Source: Stutzerimonas stutzeri (lineage in GTDB: Bacteria > Pseudomonadota > Gammaproteobacteria > Pseudomonadales > Pseudomonadaceae). Taken from it: a stretch of DNA of 64,000 nucleotides. Positions 9,709 to 21,167 of the stretch are shown piece after piece. The DNA lies in contig CP077641.1 in the NCBI GenBank assembly GCA_019056435.1, positions 4,526,001 to 4,590,000 of the forward strand. Direction: 5' to 3'. Position numbers and translations under genes: made by a program. The first letter of the stretch is position 1. Each line of letters begins with the position of its first letter. The notes below the pieces were generated by a model, which saw only the letters and a program-made list of their open reading frames with translations, had not been told where the DNA came from and made no database searches.

Positions 9709-11094
9709 CTAAACGGGTTGCGAGTCGGCGGAAGCCGACTCTCCAAGGCGCCGATACCAGCGTCGCGCCGCAATCGTGACAATCACCACCAGCGAGGAAT
9801 AAATCACCATGCTCGCGGCGGCGAAGGCCTGAACGGTGGCCAGCGCTTCGCCGACCACCACCGCGCCGCCGAACAGCGCGACGAGGCGCAGGCTGGTGCT
9901 GAAGACCTCGAACAAGAGGAAGCGCCCCTGAAGCGAGAGCGCCGGCACCGCGACGACACAGGGTCGCGAGATGAACACGACGTATTCGGCCAAGGCCATC
10001 CAGCGCGCGAACTCACCGGCTACGTGCCACTGCTCGCCAAACACGAACGAGAACAGCCAGGGACCGAAAATCACCACCACCGAGAACGGCACCAGGCCGA
10101 CCAGGCCCAGCGCCGCGGTGGCTTTGAGCAGCATGGCCGCCACCGGCTCGCGATCATGGATGGCACGGCTGATACGGGGGTAATACACGTCGGCCACCGA
10201 CTTGCCGATCATGTTGGTCGGCATCGTCAACGCCTGCTTGCACAGGGCGAAGAAGCCGGCCGCGGCAGGGCCGAAGTAGGCCGCGAGCACCAGTGTCGGC
10301 AAGTGCTGCGACGTGGCGTTGATCAGCATGACCGGCGCACGGTAAAGCGGAAAATCGCGATGCCGGCGCGCCAGCTCGCTCAGCCGTGCCGGCTCGTTGC
10401 CCGCCTCCTGCGGCTGACTGTCCGCGTGGGGCCCGGCGCGCCGCAGCGCCAGACCGAGCATGGCCGCGTGCAAGGTCTGTTGCAGCGCGGTGGTGCAAAC
10501 CAGCACCAATGCTGACGACTGCACCAGCCCGCCGATCGTGCGCAGGGTGTTGAACAGCATCGAATGACCGACCGCCACGCTGGCGGTGATGCGGAAACGC
10601 TGGGTGCGAAACAGCCATTGCTGGCAGATCTCTAGGGCCGCCGCGCTGAACATCACCACCGGGATCAGCATCAGGTACGGCTCGATGATGCCGATCTCCA
10701 GCCGCGTCGCGATCCGTTCGCCGAACAGGCCCAGCACCGCGGCCACCAGCAGCGTGAGCAAGGTGGCGACCAGCAGCGACAGCCGCACCAGGCCGCGTGC
10801 GTCGTCATCGCGCTTGGGCAGCACGATGGCGATCGGATAGGTCAGCGCCGCGACCGGAATCAGCATCATGGTCACGCTGAGAAACGTCCCCAGCACGCCG
10901 TAGGCTTCCGGCCCGTAGAGGCGCGTGATCACCGGCATGAACGCCAGGGTGATCGCCTGCGCACCCGCGGTCCCGCTGACCACCGTGACGATGTTGCGCA
11001 GCAGCCGGCTACGCAAGCTGCCGTGCCACAAGGCGGTCAACCGCTGGGACAGGGGCACGCCTTGCCGGCCGCTGGTCTGGTCGAGGCTGCTCAC
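9709..11094 (-). CDS. Polysaccharide flippase (Wzx-like)
   Basis: A 461-residue membrane protein with about twelve hydrophobic segments and the N-terminal 'GTAGAQAITLAFMPVITRLY' and 'YGPEAYGVLGTF' patterns of oligosaccharide flippases. It would move the undecaprenyl-linked repeat unit across the inner membrane. Together with the polymerase-like gene and the Wzc-type kinase it supports a Wzx/Wzy-dependent pathway. The window holds a second, frameshifted flippase at its left edge on the other strand. The gene for the initiating sugar-phosphate transferase was not seen in this window. Confidence 0.85.
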   Translation of the reverse strand: MSSLDQTSGRQGVPLSQRLTALWHGSLRSRLLRNIVTVVSGTAGAQAITLAFMPVITRLYGPEAYGVLGTFLSVTMMLIPVAALTYPIAIVLPKRDDDARGLVRLSLLVATLLTLLVAAVLGLFGERIATRLEIGIIEPYLMLIPVVMFSAAALEICQQWLFRTQRFRITASVAVGHSMLFNTLRTIGGLVQSSALVLVCTTALQQTLHAAMLGLALRRAGPHADSQPQEAGNEPARLSELARRHRDFPLYRAPVMLINATSQHLPTLVLAAYFGPAAAGFFALCKQALTMPTNMIGKSVADVYYPRISRAIHDREPVAAMLLKATAALGLVGLVPFSVVVIFGPWLFSFVFGEQWHVAGEFARWMALAEYVVFISRPCVVAVPALSLQGRFLLFEVFSTSLRLVALFGGAVVVGEALATVQAFAAASMVIYSSLVVIVTIAARRWYRRLGESASADSQPV

Positions 11095-11111
11095 CGAATT
11101 CGGCGCTCCGT

Positions 11112-12458
<1,347 letters not shown>

Positions 12459-12606
12459 AGCAGCTTCCTCGAGTCAGACGTGATACGGGCGCGCCGCGGC
12501 TCGACCCGCTGGGGCGGCCGCTGGCGAAAATACTTGGAGGCAGAAATCAGGCCGGGCCGAGACCGCATGGGAGCGGTGCAAGGCCCGGCAAACAAGGCGA
12601 GCCGGG

Positions 12607-14805
12607 TTACACCGTCTGCTCGCTATAGCCGTAGTGGTCGTAGTAGCCACGGAACTGGCCGTTCTTGCGGGCCTTTTCGACGTCCACGTGGTTCAGCACC
12701 ACACCCGTGATCGGGGCGCTGCTGTTCTGCAACTGGCTGACGCCCTTCTGCACGTGCGGGATGAGCGTGCTGTCGGACTTGACCACGTAGATCACCGCAT
12801 CGGCCAGCTTGGACAGGACGGCGGCGTCGCTCACCGCCTGGCTTGGCGGCGAATCGATGATGATGCGGTCATAACGCGCCTTGAGCGCCTCGATGAGCTT
12901 GGCGAAGCGCGGCGAGGACAGCAGCTCGAGCGGATTGGACGGCACGGCGCCGGCAGCGATCATGTCGACGTTGCCGACGGTCTGGATGCAATCTTCGAGC
13001 TTGGCGTTGCCGCCGATGAGGTTGACCAGGCCCGGTGTGCCGGGCTTGAAGTCGAAGGACTTGTCCAGCGTGGCACGGCGCAGGTCCGCATCGATCAGCA
13101 GCACGCGGTGCAGCTGCCCCATGGCGAAGGCCAGGTTGGCCGATACCGAGCTCTTGCCCTCGCCCGGCGCGGTGGAGGTGATCACCAACACCTGACGTGG
13201 CTGGCCGGTTTCGCTCAGTAGCAGGTTGGTGCGGATGGTCCGCACAGCCTCGCAGAAGCGCTTGTCGCCGCTGCGCTCGAACAGGTGACTCACTTCCTTG
13301 CGCAGCTTGCGCGGTACCTGCGGCACGATGCCCATCACCGGCAGGTTGAGCTTGGCCTCGACTTCCTCGGAACTCTTGAAGGTGTTGTCCAGGATTTCGC
13401 GGATGATTGCCTGGGCAATGCCGAGCACCAGCGCCAGGAAGATGGCCACGGCCATGATCAGGGTGCCGTTTGGCGCCGACGGTTCGGCCGGCGGAATGGC
13501 TTCGTCGACGATGCGGGCGTTGGTGGTGCTGAGATCGGAGGTCGCCGTGGTTTCCTGCAGACGGGTCATGAAGGTGTCGTACAGCGCACGGTCACTCTCG
13601 ACCTGACGCTGAAGGTCACGCACCTTGAATTCCTTGCGGGATATGTCCTGGATGCGACCCTTGTTCTCGTTGAAGGACGCCTTCAGAGAATTCTCGTTGG
13701 CGACGGCGAGCTGATAGTTGCGCTCGATGCTCGCCACGACCTGCTCGACCTGCTGGCGCAGGCTGGCGGTGGCGGCATTCAGGTCGGAGCGAGCCGATAC
13801 CATGGCCGGATGGCGATCGCCGTAACGACGCGACAAATCCTCTACACGTGACCGGGCGTGTGCCTGGTCCGCCTTGAACTGCTGGATCAGCGGATGGCCG
13901 AGCACCGCCGGCACACTGGCCAGGCGCTCCCAGCCCTGGCTGCGCATGGATTCGACCTGGCGATACTGGCTCTCGGCCTCGGCGCGCTGACGGCGGGCGT
14001 CGATCATGCGATCACCGGTCAAGGACAGCTCGTTGGCGCTGATGGTACTGACACCCTCCAGATCGACCAGCCCCTCGGCATCCAGGTACTCCTGCAGGCG
14101 ATCCTCGGAAGCCTGCAGATTCTCACGCAGGGACACCAGGCGATCGTTCATCCAGCTCGCCGCAGTCATCGACATGTCGACCTTGGCTTCGAGCTGGGCT
14201 TCGATGTACGCCTGCGCCAGTTGATTGGTGGCCTGGGCCGCGGTCAGGCGATCGGCCATGGACACCGACAGGTAGACCAGCTGGCTCTTGCCTTCGACCC
14301 AGACGGCAGTGCGATCCATGAACACGCGCGTGGCGTAGTCCATGATCTCCGCTTCGGTATAAGGCTCCTTTTCTTCGCCGGTGATGCTGCGAACGATCGC
14401 GCCGAAATCCACCAGCGGCTTGGACACCTGGCGCAGATCGAACTCGGGGTGCTCGGTGAGATTGAGGTCACGCACGACCTTGGCAGCGACGCCGCGGCTC
14501 TGCATCAGGCTGAGCTGGGTCTGCAGGTACTCGCTGAGTTCGGTACGGGCATCGGGGGTTGGCTGGAACGACAGCACCGGCGTGCCTTTGTGCTCGATCA
14601 GCACGGTGGCAACGGATTTGTAGATAGGTGTCATGCGGGCGACCAGGATCGCCGCAATCACGGTCACAGCGGCCACCAGCAGGACGATGCCCCACTTGCG
14701 CGACCAGATCGCATGCCAGATCTTTTTCAGATCGATGAAATCGCTGTCGGCGGCGGCCCCGGCTGGGCGCTGCCACGGCCGGTCCGGGCGGATTGGGCTG
14801 TTCAT
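12607..14805 (-). CDS. Wzc-type polysaccharide co-polymerase and tyrosine autokinase
   Basis: A 732-residue inner-membrane protein. The N-terminal part is a Wzz-like chain-length domain, with one membrane segment near residues 40-60, a long coiled-coil periplasmic region and a second membrane segment near residues 430-450. The C-terminal part is a BY-kinase: Walker A 'STAPGEGKSSVSANL' with Lys551, Walker A' 'VLLIDADLRRA' and Walker B 'IIIDSPPS'. The tail 'GYYDHYGYSEQTV' has four tyrosines for autophosphorylation. Such proteins control chain length and connect the polymerase to the outer-membrane exporter. The ATG overlaps the stop of the OPX gene (ATGA), so the two are translationally coupled. 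Confidence 0.93.
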   Translation of the reverse strand: MNSPIRPDRPWQRPAGAAADSDFIDLKKIWHAIWSRKWGIVLLVAAVTVIAAILVARMTPIYKSVATVLIEHKGTPVLSFQPTPDARTELSEYLQTQLSLMQSRGVAAKVVRDLNLTEHPEFDLRQVSKPLVDFGAIVRSITGEEKEPYTEAEIMDYATRVFMDRTAVWVEGKSQLVYLSVSMADRLTAAQATNQLAQAYIEAQLEAKVDMSMTAASWMNDRLVSLRENLQASEDRLQEYLDAEGLVDLEGVSTISANELSLTGDRMIDARRQRAEAESQYRQVESMRSQGWERLASVPAVLGHPLIQQFKADQAHARSRVEDLSRRYGDRHPAMVSARSDLNAATASLRQQVEQVVASIERNYQLAVANENSLKASFNENKGRIQDISRKEFKVRDLQRQVESDRALYDTFMTRLQETTATSDLSTTNARIVDEAIPPAEPSAPNGTLIMAVAIFLALVLGIAQAIIREILDNTFKSSEEVEAKLNLPVMGIVPQVPRKLRKEVSHLFERSGDKRFCEAVRTIRTNLLLSETGQPRQVLVITSTAPGEGKSSVSANLAFAMGQLHRVLLIDADLRRATLDKSFDFKPGTPGLVNLIGGNAKLEDCIQTVGNVDMIAAGAVPSNPLELLSSPRFAKLIEALKARYDRIIIDSPPSQAVSDAAVLSKLADAVIYVVKSDSTLIPHVQKGVSQLQNSSAPITGVVLNHVDVEKARKNGQFRGYYDHYGYSEQTV

Positions 14806-15338
14806 CAGAAGAATCCTTCGTCGATGTTGATCGTGTCGCCAGGGCGAACCGGGGTATCCATGGTTGCTTTCTCAGCCGTACGCCCACCTTCGGATGCGCG
14901 AACGATGGTCATGCGGCGGGTGGAGGCGCGCTCGGTCAGGCCGCCAGCCAGGGCGATGGCACGGTCAAGCGTCAGGCCGGGCTGATAGGGGTAACCGCCG
15001 GGGCTCTTCACCTCGCCGGAAATGTAGAACTCGCGGTAGTTGACGACCGAGACCGAAACCCGTGGGTCGATGAGATAGCCATCCTTGAGCTTTTCGATCA
15101 GCAAATTGCGCACCTCGCCGGGTGTCTTGCCTCGAGCATCAACCTCGCCGATGAAGGGAAAGGTGAAGGTACCGGCGTCGGTCAGACGAATCTCTTCGAA
15201 CGACAGATCCGGCTCGCCGTGAACGCTGACGCGAATGATGTCGCCGGAGCCCAGCTGGTACTGGGCCGCACTCGCGCCAGCGGTGAATGCCAGCAAGAGC
15301 AGGAACGACAGGTATTTGAATATGTTGCGGTTGGACAT
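14805..15338 (-). CDS. Outer-membrane polysaccharide export protein (short OPX)
   Basis: A short OPX protein of about 177 residues with signal peptide ('FLLLLAFTAGASA'), the polysaccharide-export domain ('YQLGSGDIIRVSVHGEPDL') and one SLBB-like domain ('YREFYISGEVKSPGGYPYQPG'). It lacks the long C-terminal part of E. coli Wza, so the outer-membrane step is probably shared with the barrel protein encoded just upstream. I start at ATG 15338, which has GGAGAA about eight bases upstream; ATG 15353 adds five residues. Confidence 0.87.
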   Translation of the reverse strand: MSNRNIFKYLSFLLLLAFTAGASAAQYQLGSGDIIRVSVHGEPDLSFEEIRLTDAGTFTFPFIGEVDARGKTPGEVRNLLIEKLKDGYLIDPRVSVSVVNYREFYISGEVKSPGGYPYQPGLTLDRAIALAGGLTERASTRRMTIVRASEGGRTAEKATMDTPVRPGDTINIDEGFF

Positions 15339-15378
15339 GTTCGGCTTCTCCATGATCCTGATTGACGTCCAGCCTGAT

Positions 15379-16536
15379 TCAGAGACTCAGGTCGAAACTC
15401 AGCAGATAGATGTTGCGGTCGTAGGTTTCGCTGTCGAAATTCGAGTCGTTCTCGGTCCTTATGTAAGCGAGGGTCACGTCGATCCAGCGGTCCGGCGACC
15501 AGATCAAGCCGGCGCGGTAGCGATTGCGGTCATCGTCCCGGCCGATTCCCTTGTACTCGCGATCCTGATAGCGGTATTCCAGCTCGCTGGCGATACGCGA
15601 GGTCCACTCGTGGTTCCAGATCGCTTCGGTGGTCCAGTCGTTGATGGTGCTGGCTCCGTCATCGCCCTCGTCGAAGGCGCGGCGGGTGTTCAGCCTGAAC
15701 GTGGAGTAGGTGCGCGGGTTGTAGGTGAGGCCCACTTCCCACATGGGACTGGTGAAGTCCTCGCGGTCACTGCTGTCGAAATTCTTGCGCTCGGCACCCA
15801 GCTTGACGCTACCGGACGTCTTGGAGGTGGCCTCCCAGGTCATGCCCCCGAGCAGCGCGACGTTGGTGCTGTCGCGCTGGGCGCGGGAGAGCTTGTAGTC
15901 ATGGTCGGTATGGCGGACTTCGAGCAACGACCGCGTCGTACCGCCGAGGCGATGGAACCAGATGGAGTTGAGCATCAGGCTGTCGCGGTCTTCGGTGGCG
16001 TTGATATCGCCACTGTTGTGGTATCGCCACTGGTCATAGTGGGCACCGAATTCCAGCTGGTTACGCGCGGTGCGGGCGCCGAACCGGTAGGCCGCCTGGG
16101 CGATCTTGCGGCTGTACTTGTCGTTCTCGGTGTCGATCTCGGTATCGGCAGTTTCTTCCACGCGGTGGTAGGAGAGCCCCCAGCTGAGTCGATGGCGGGA
16201 GGTGAACTCCAGGGCGCTTCTCAGACGCAGGTGGTGGTCGGTGTTGCTGGCGTCCGAATCGGAATGAAAGATGTCGCTGTTGAAGGAATATTCCAGCTCG
16301 TATTCGCTGTTCCGGTTGCCCGTCCCGAGCAGGAAGGTCGGGTTGATGCCCGTCACCCAGGACGCCTGTTCGTTGTCGGAAAGGCCGCGGTAGTTGTCGT
16401 CGTAGCTCTCGCGCACGACCAGCGTAGGCGTGAATTCGAAACCACCGATGCGAATGTCCTGGGGCTCGCTGGCCGCCCAGCTGTTACCAGCGGCTAGGCA
16501 AAGTAGCGATACACCTGGAAGCGTGATGTTCCTCAT
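15379..16536 (-). CDS. Outer-membrane beta-barrel protein of the EPS locus
   Basis: A 385-residue protein with signal peptide, then a long series of alternating polar and aromatic strands ('YELEYSFNSDIF', 'HRLSWGLSYHRVEE', 'RYRAGLIWSPDRW') and a C-terminal 'YLLSFDLSL'. This is an outer-membrane beta-barrel, as found near short OPX genes in other exopolysaccharide loci, where it is thought to be the exit pore. I start at ATG 16536 with AAGGGA seven bases upstream; longer readings in this frame lack a ribosome site. It is the first gene of the operon, about 190 bases downstream of the ops element. Confidence 0.75.
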   Translation of the reverse strand: MRNITLPGVSLLCLAAGNSWAASEPQDIRIGGFEFTPTLVVRESYDDNYRGLSDNEQASWVTGINPTFLLGTGNRNSEYELEYSFNSDIFHSDSDASNTDHHLRLRSALEFTSRHRLSWGLSYHRVEETADTEIDTENDKYSRKIAQAAYRFGARTARNQLEFGAHYDQWRYHNSGDINATEDRDSLMLNSIWFHRLGGTTRSLLEVRHTDHDYKLSRAQRDSTNVALLGGMTWEATSKTSGSVKLGAERKNFDSSDREDFTSPMWEVGLTYNPRTYSTFRLNTRRAFDEGDDGASTINDWTTEAIWNHEWTSRIASELEYRYQDREYKGIGRDDDRNRYRAGLIWSPDRWIDVTLAYIRTENDSNFDSETYDRNIYLLSFDLSL

Positions 16537-16848
16537 ATGGAATCCCTTCTCGGAGATAGATTGTTGTTCATGCCTGCGACCCTGACCACGACGGCTGGCC
16601 GATGTGAGGTGGCATAGACACGCAACAGACCGCAAATATCCCTGACAGTTGCAGATTCTTTGCAGGACGCTTGGGCATTGGACTTAATCGCTCCGGTGGT
16701 AACGCTCTGCAGTGCCCGTTTCAGGCACGCTACCGCCCCAGGATTGTGCCCCTGTGGCGTAATGCTCCCCTTCTGCGCAAACGAAGTACGCTGTCCGCAT
16801 GGCCCAGGAAGGTCGGCAGACGAAACAGCGAGCGTCGAATCGTTTTTA
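16537..16848 (-). promoter_or_regulatory. Leader region of the EPS operon
   Basis: This 312-base stretch between the rfaH-like gene and the first EPS gene has no convincing gene. It holds the ops element described separately and a likely ribosome site before 16536. The promoter must be upstream of the ops site (right of about 16737, on the minus strand), but I cannot point to clear -10 and -35 boxes. Confidence 0.5.
16726..16737 (-). promoter_or_regulatory. ops element (RfaH recruitment site)
   Basis: The minus strand reads GGCGGTAGCGTG, the full ops core that pauses RNA polymerase and recruits RfaH in Enterobacteria. It is followed by GCCTGAAACGGGC, which can form a small hairpin. It lies in the untranslated leader of the exopolysaccharide operon and points toward it. 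An RfaH/NusG-like gene is immediately upstream, so the pair makes a local antitermination circuit for this roughly 13 kb operon. Confidence 0.85.
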
Positions 16849-17397
16849 TTAGAAGGGCGAGACCGCAGCCTGCTTCCGAAGAACCGGCTGCACATTTGCG
16901 AGACTGACCTGTACCTGTTGTTCACGGTTGAGAATGTTCAACAGCAACATGACGCGCTCCTCTCCATCCATGGAAAGAAAGATGGCATCGAGATCGGCAT
17001 ACGCACCGATCCTGACCTGTACCTGATCGCCAGGGTTCAGCAGCGGGGGTTGCTCGGTGGTCGCGCAGCGCGCTTTAAGTTGCTCGACGATGCGTTCCTG
17101 CACCCGGCACGGCTGACCACAAAAGGCCACGACGCGGTTGACACCACGCGTCGAGCGCAGCGGCAGCCAGTTGTCCACCTCGCCCATGCGGATGAACAGA
17201 TAGCCGGGGAACAGGGGTTGTTCGACCTCCCGCAGCCGGCCGGCACGAAGGCTCTGCGCCCTGAAGGTCGGCGCGAAGCAGTCGAACCCCTGGCGCCGCA
17301 GGTGCTCCAATGCACGCGAATCCTGGCGCGGCTTGCATTGCAACAGGTACCAGGACCCGTCCGGTCGTTCGGTATGTCTATCCACAGCGTTCCGCAT
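16849..17397 (-). CDS. rfaH: RfaH-like transcription antiterminator (NusG paralogue)
   Basis: A NusG-family protein of about 182 residues. The NGN domain begins with 'WYLLQCKPRQDSRALEHL' and contains 'QPLFPGYLFIRM'; the C-terminal domain is 'LNPGDQVQVRIGAYADLDAIFLS'. RfaH-type factors bind the ops site in the non-template strand and suppress termination in long operons for surface polymers. I start at ATG 17397; a TTG three codons earlier and a GTG (12 bases downstream) are alternatives. It lies directly upstream of the ops-containing leader, which supports RfaH over one of the other NusG paralogues such as LoaP. Confidence 0.88.
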   Translation of the reverse strand: MRNAVDRHTERPDGSWYLLQCKPRQDSRALEHLRRQGFDCFAPTFRAQSLRAGRLREVEQPLFPGYLFIRMGEVDNWLPLRSTRGVNRVVAFCGQPCRVQERIVEQLKARCATTEQPPLLNPGDQVQVRIGAYADLDAIFLSMDGEERVMLLLNILNREQQVQVSLANVQPVLRKQAAVSPF

Positions 17398-17631
17398 AGC
17401 CTCCAAACCGGCGCAGGATGCGCGACCCGTTTCGAACGCGCGCCGGGCAGGGTCGGGCGCCCTTTCTGGACACGGATCAAAACCGAGAGTTCCGCAGGGG
17501 AAACGCGCACGTGCCGAAAGGCAGGCACCGACGACCGCCGGGCCCGCGACAGGCGGGGACCCGGCAGGTGTAACAAATGTTGTCGTCTGGCTGAGGCGGC
17601 ACCGCAGAGCGGAGGCGGTGCGCCGACGGGC

Positions 17632-18468
17632 TTAGCAGCGCTCGATGCGATCCGGGTGGATCAGGATGCGGCCCTGCTTGTACAGCCCGCCGATGGCCTT
17701 CTTGAAGTTGCCCTTGCTGACGCCGAAATGGCGGGCGATCTCATCGGCCGGGGATTTGTCGCTGAACGGTAAGGTCCCGTCCTGTTCCTCGAGCTTCTGC
17801 AGAATGAGCGCCTGCAGCGCATCGCTGGCTTCGGTGCCGACCGGCTGCAGGCTCAGGCTGATCTTGCCGTCGGGCCGAACCTCACGGATGTAGCCGCGCT
17901 CGTGCATGCCGCTGCGCAGAAACTTAAAGGCCTCGTTCTTGTGGATCAGGCCCCAGTGCCGCCCGTTGATGATGGCTTTGTGGCCCAGTTCGGTCGCCTC
18001 GACGACTAGCAGGTCCACCGCTTCGCCGGCGCTGTAGCGTGCCGGTGTCTTGTCGAGGTAGCGATCCAGGCGGGCCGTGGCGGTGATGCGCCGGGTGTGC
18101 TTGTCGAGGTAGACGTGCACCACGCAGTAGTCGCCCTCGCGCAGTTGGCGCTTTTCCTCCGAATGCGGCATCAGCAGGTCTTTCGGCAACCCCCAGTCCA
18201 GAAACAGCCCGACACGGTTGATCTGCTTGACCTTGAGGCTGGCGAACTCGCCGACCTGCGCCTTGGGCCGTTCGGTGGTCGCGATCACCCGGTCGTCGCT
18301 GTCGAGGTAGACGAACACGTTGAGCCAGTCGTCGATCTCGGTCGGCACATCCTTCGGCACGTAGCGATTGGGCAGCAGGATCTCGCCGTCCGGGCCGCCA
18401 TCGAGGTAGAGCCCAAAGCCGGTGTGCTTGACGATTTGCAAGCTGTTGTAGCGCCCGATGGCTGCCAT
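17632..18468 (-). CDS. CvfB-like S1 RNA-binding protein
   Basis: A 278-residue protein with S1-like beta-barrel repeats ('GRYNSLQIVKHTGFGLYLDGG', 'QINRVGLFLDWGLPKDLL', 'GREWGLIHKNE'-like segment) and a C-terminal winged helix ('ADEIARHFGVSKGNFKKAIGGL'). This is the CvfB family layout; CvfB binds RNA in staphylococci, and its job in Pseudomonas-like bacteria is not settled. ATG 18468 has AGGACC about eight bases upstream. It follows the glucose dehydrogenase gene on the same strand, 79 bases away. Confidence 0.85.
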   Translation of the reverse strand: MAAIGRYNSLQIVKHTGFGLYLDGGPDGEILLPNRYVPKDVPTEIDDWLNVFVYLDSDDRVIATTERPKAQVGEFASLKVKQINRVGLFLDWGLPKDLLMPHSEEKRQLREGDYCVVHVYLDKHTRRITATARLDRYLDKTPARYSAGEAVDLLVVEATELGHKAIINGRHWGLIHKNEAFKFLRSGMHERGYIREVRPDGKISLSLQPVGTEASDALQALILQKLEEQDGTLPFSDKSPADEIARHFGVSKGNFKKAIGGLYKQGRILIHPDRIERC

Positions 18469-18547
18469 GAAAAAAGGTCCTCTGATCGAAGCCGGCGATT
18501 CTAGCAGGCCAACCACTGATCGGCGCCGGGCCGATGGCCCCGGCGCC

Positions 18548-20877
18548 TCATCGAGGCAAGGCGTAGGCGATGATCGCGTCGCCTGCCTTGGTTCCGAGCG
18601 AGCCATGGCCACCAGCCACGACCACAACCATCTGCCGCCCCGTGCGGCTGAGGTAGGTCATGGGCGTGGCCTGGCCGCCAGCCGGCAGACGCCACTTGGC
18701 GAGTTCCTTGCCGGTGGTGACGTCGTAGGCCCGCAGGTAGTAGTCCAGCGTGCCGCTGAGAAAGGCCACGCCGCCGGCCGTCAGCATCGGTCCGCCAAGG
18801 CTCGGCACGCCCATCTTGAACGGCAAGGGAACCGGCGCACGGTCACGCACGGTGCCGTTCTTGCGCATCCAGTGCGTGCGACCGGTGCGCAGGTCGGCGC
18901 CGGCAACATAGCCCCACGGCGGCGCAATGCACGGCAGACCGATCGGCGACACGAACGGCTGCAGCTCCACGGCGAACGGCGCCCCGAAATTCTCGTTGAG
19001 ATGGGGCTCGCTGTCGGATACGTAAGTGGCCTCATCGTTTTCCCGCGGGATGAGCGTGGAAGTGAACGGCAAGTATGCAGGCGTACTGAAGACCATCTGC
19101 CGCACCGGATCCACCGCCACGCCGCCCCAGTTGAACACCCCGAAGTTGCCCGGATGCACCAGCGTGCCCTGGGTCGAGGGCGGTGTGTAGCGGCCTTCGT
19201 AACGCAGCCCGTTGAATGCGATGTGGCACATCATCTGGTCGATGAAGGTGCCCCCCACAAGTCCTTGTCTTCAAGCTCCGGTGGCTCGTAGGTGAGCGCG
19301 GAAACCGGTTGGGTCGGGGCGGCCTCGTCGCCCTCGGCCGCGCCTTGCGGTGCGGGCACCTCGCGAACCGGCAGCACCGGTTCGCCAGTGCGCCGGTCGA
19401 GCACATAGATATCGCCCTGCTTGGTTGGCGCCACCAGCGCCGGGACAAGGCCGCCTTCCGTGTCGATATCGACCAGGCTTGGCTGGGCCGGCACATCCAT
19501 GTCCCAAAGGTCGTGATGCACGGTCTGGAACACCCAGCGCAGCTGGCCGGTGTCGATATCCAATGCCACGATCGATGACGAAAAACGCTCGGTGTTCTCG
19601 CTGCGATTGCCGCCCCACTGGTCCGGCACCTGGTTGCCCAGCGGCACGTACACCAGCCCCAGGGCCTCATCGGCACTGGAGATGCTCCAGTTGTTCGGCG
19701 TGCTTTCGCTGTAGGTCTCGTCTTCGGCAATCGGCTCGGTCTGGTCTGGATTGCCTGGATCCCAGTTCCACAAAAGCTCGCCCGAGACGGCATCGTAAGC
19801 GCGGATCACCCCGGACGGGGCGTTGACCGACACGTTGTCGTTGACCGCACCGCCGATGATCACCCGGCCACGCGCAACGACCGGCGGCGAGGTGGAGTAA
19901 TAGAAGCCCTCCTTTTGGTGGGGCATGTTCGCCCAGAGGTTGACTGCACCGTCATCGCCAAAACCCTCGCAGATCTCGCCGGTGTCAGCGTCCAGCGCGA
20001 TCAGCCGGGCGTCGGCGGTGGGCATGAACAGGCGCTGCCGACAGGCCTGACCGTCGGGCGCAGCCTCGTCCAGATGGTAGGACAGGCCGCGACAGGTCTG
20101 ATGCTGGCGATTGATCGACTGCGGTACCTGCGGATCGAAGCGCCAGCGCTCCTGGCCGGTTTCGGCATCGAGCGCAATGACCAGGTTATGCGGGGTGCAA
20201 AGGTAAAGGGTCTCGTCGATCTTCAGCGGCGTGACTTCGTAGGTGGTCTCCTCCGGGTCGCCCGGGCGGCGCTGGTCGCCCGTATTGAACTGCCAGACCT
20301 TCTCGAGCCGGGCGACATTGCCGGGGTTCAGCTGGTCCAGCGGCGAATAGCGCGTGCCGTGCTGGGTGCGACCGTAAGCGTGCCATTCGCCATCGGGCAC
20401 GCTGTCCTCGGCCCCCGGCGCCTGCGCCAGGGGTGGTGGAAGCATGCCCTTGAAGTCGTGGCTGTCGGTCACGATCGCCTGCACCGCGGCGGCACCCCAG
20501 AGGGCAACGGCGAACATCAGCGGAATCGCGCTACCGCCCCAGGCGCGAGCCCCGAAGTGCTGCCAGCCCAGGCGCTGAGCCACCCAAGGCATCAGCAACC
20601 AGAGCCCGAACGGCGCGATGATGCTGCCGCGTGGCGCGAGCTGCCACCAGTCGAAACCCACTTCGTAGAGTGCCCAACCCAGCGCGCCAAGCATGACCAG
20701 CGAATAGACCCAGAGCGCCGCTCGGCGCCGAGCCAGCAGCAGCCCGCCGGTCAACAGGAAACCCACCGCCAGGATGGCGAAATACCAGGTCCCGCCGAGG
20801 GCAATGACCTTCCAGCCACCCACGGCGAGCGCGAGACCAAGAACGATGCACAGGACAGCGCTGATGACGACCGCCAC
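18548..20877 (-). CDS. gcd: Membrane-bound PQQ glucose dehydrogenase, one frameshift
   Basis: The product oxidises glucose to gluconolactone in the periplasm with PQQ and passes electrons to ubiquinone. The N-terminus has about five membrane helices, followed by the PQQ propeller ('DGEWHAYGRTQHGTRYSPL', 'FQTVHHDLWDMDVPAQP'). The frame breaks after 'EDKDLWG' at the C-run 19251-19256 and continues with 'TFIDQMMCHIAFNGLRYEG'; one more base in the run restores a protein of about 777 residues, the normal length. The GTG at 20877 is chosen because GGGAGGA lies just upstream; a GTG at 20928 is less likely. Confidence 0.88.
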
Positions 20878-21167
20878 GACTCCTCCCTTCTTTTTTTGTT
20901 TTTGGGCTACGCCGACGGCCAATGGCACCTGCCGGACAGGTCAGGTTGCGGCCGCCGGACGACCATGTCTTCTGTTGACCGGCTGTCGCCCGGAATGCTC
21001 CCCACCGGCGAAAAGATTGGCGTGCTGCCAACAGCACGCGGTGGGCTTGGCCTGGAGCGGTGCGACCGAGCTCAAGCGCCACGCGAACGGGACAGCACAA
21101 GAATCGAACAATAATTGACCAAATCTGTATAATGGCCGGTTCGACCGACCACAGGAAACCACCGACG
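20878..21167. other. Intergenic region between gcd and a small plus-strand gene
   Basis: This divergent 290-base gap must hold promoters for both neighbours. A TATAAT is present at 21128-21133 on the plus strand, about 35 bases before the small gene's start, but the TTGACC seven bases upstream is too close to be its -35 box. Nothing else stands out. Confidence 0.3.

Noticed and set aside
21115..21133. TTGACC followed by TATAAT as a sigma-70 promoter
   Set aside because: The boxes are only seven bases apart instead of about 17, so they cannot work as a pair; only the -10 box may be real.
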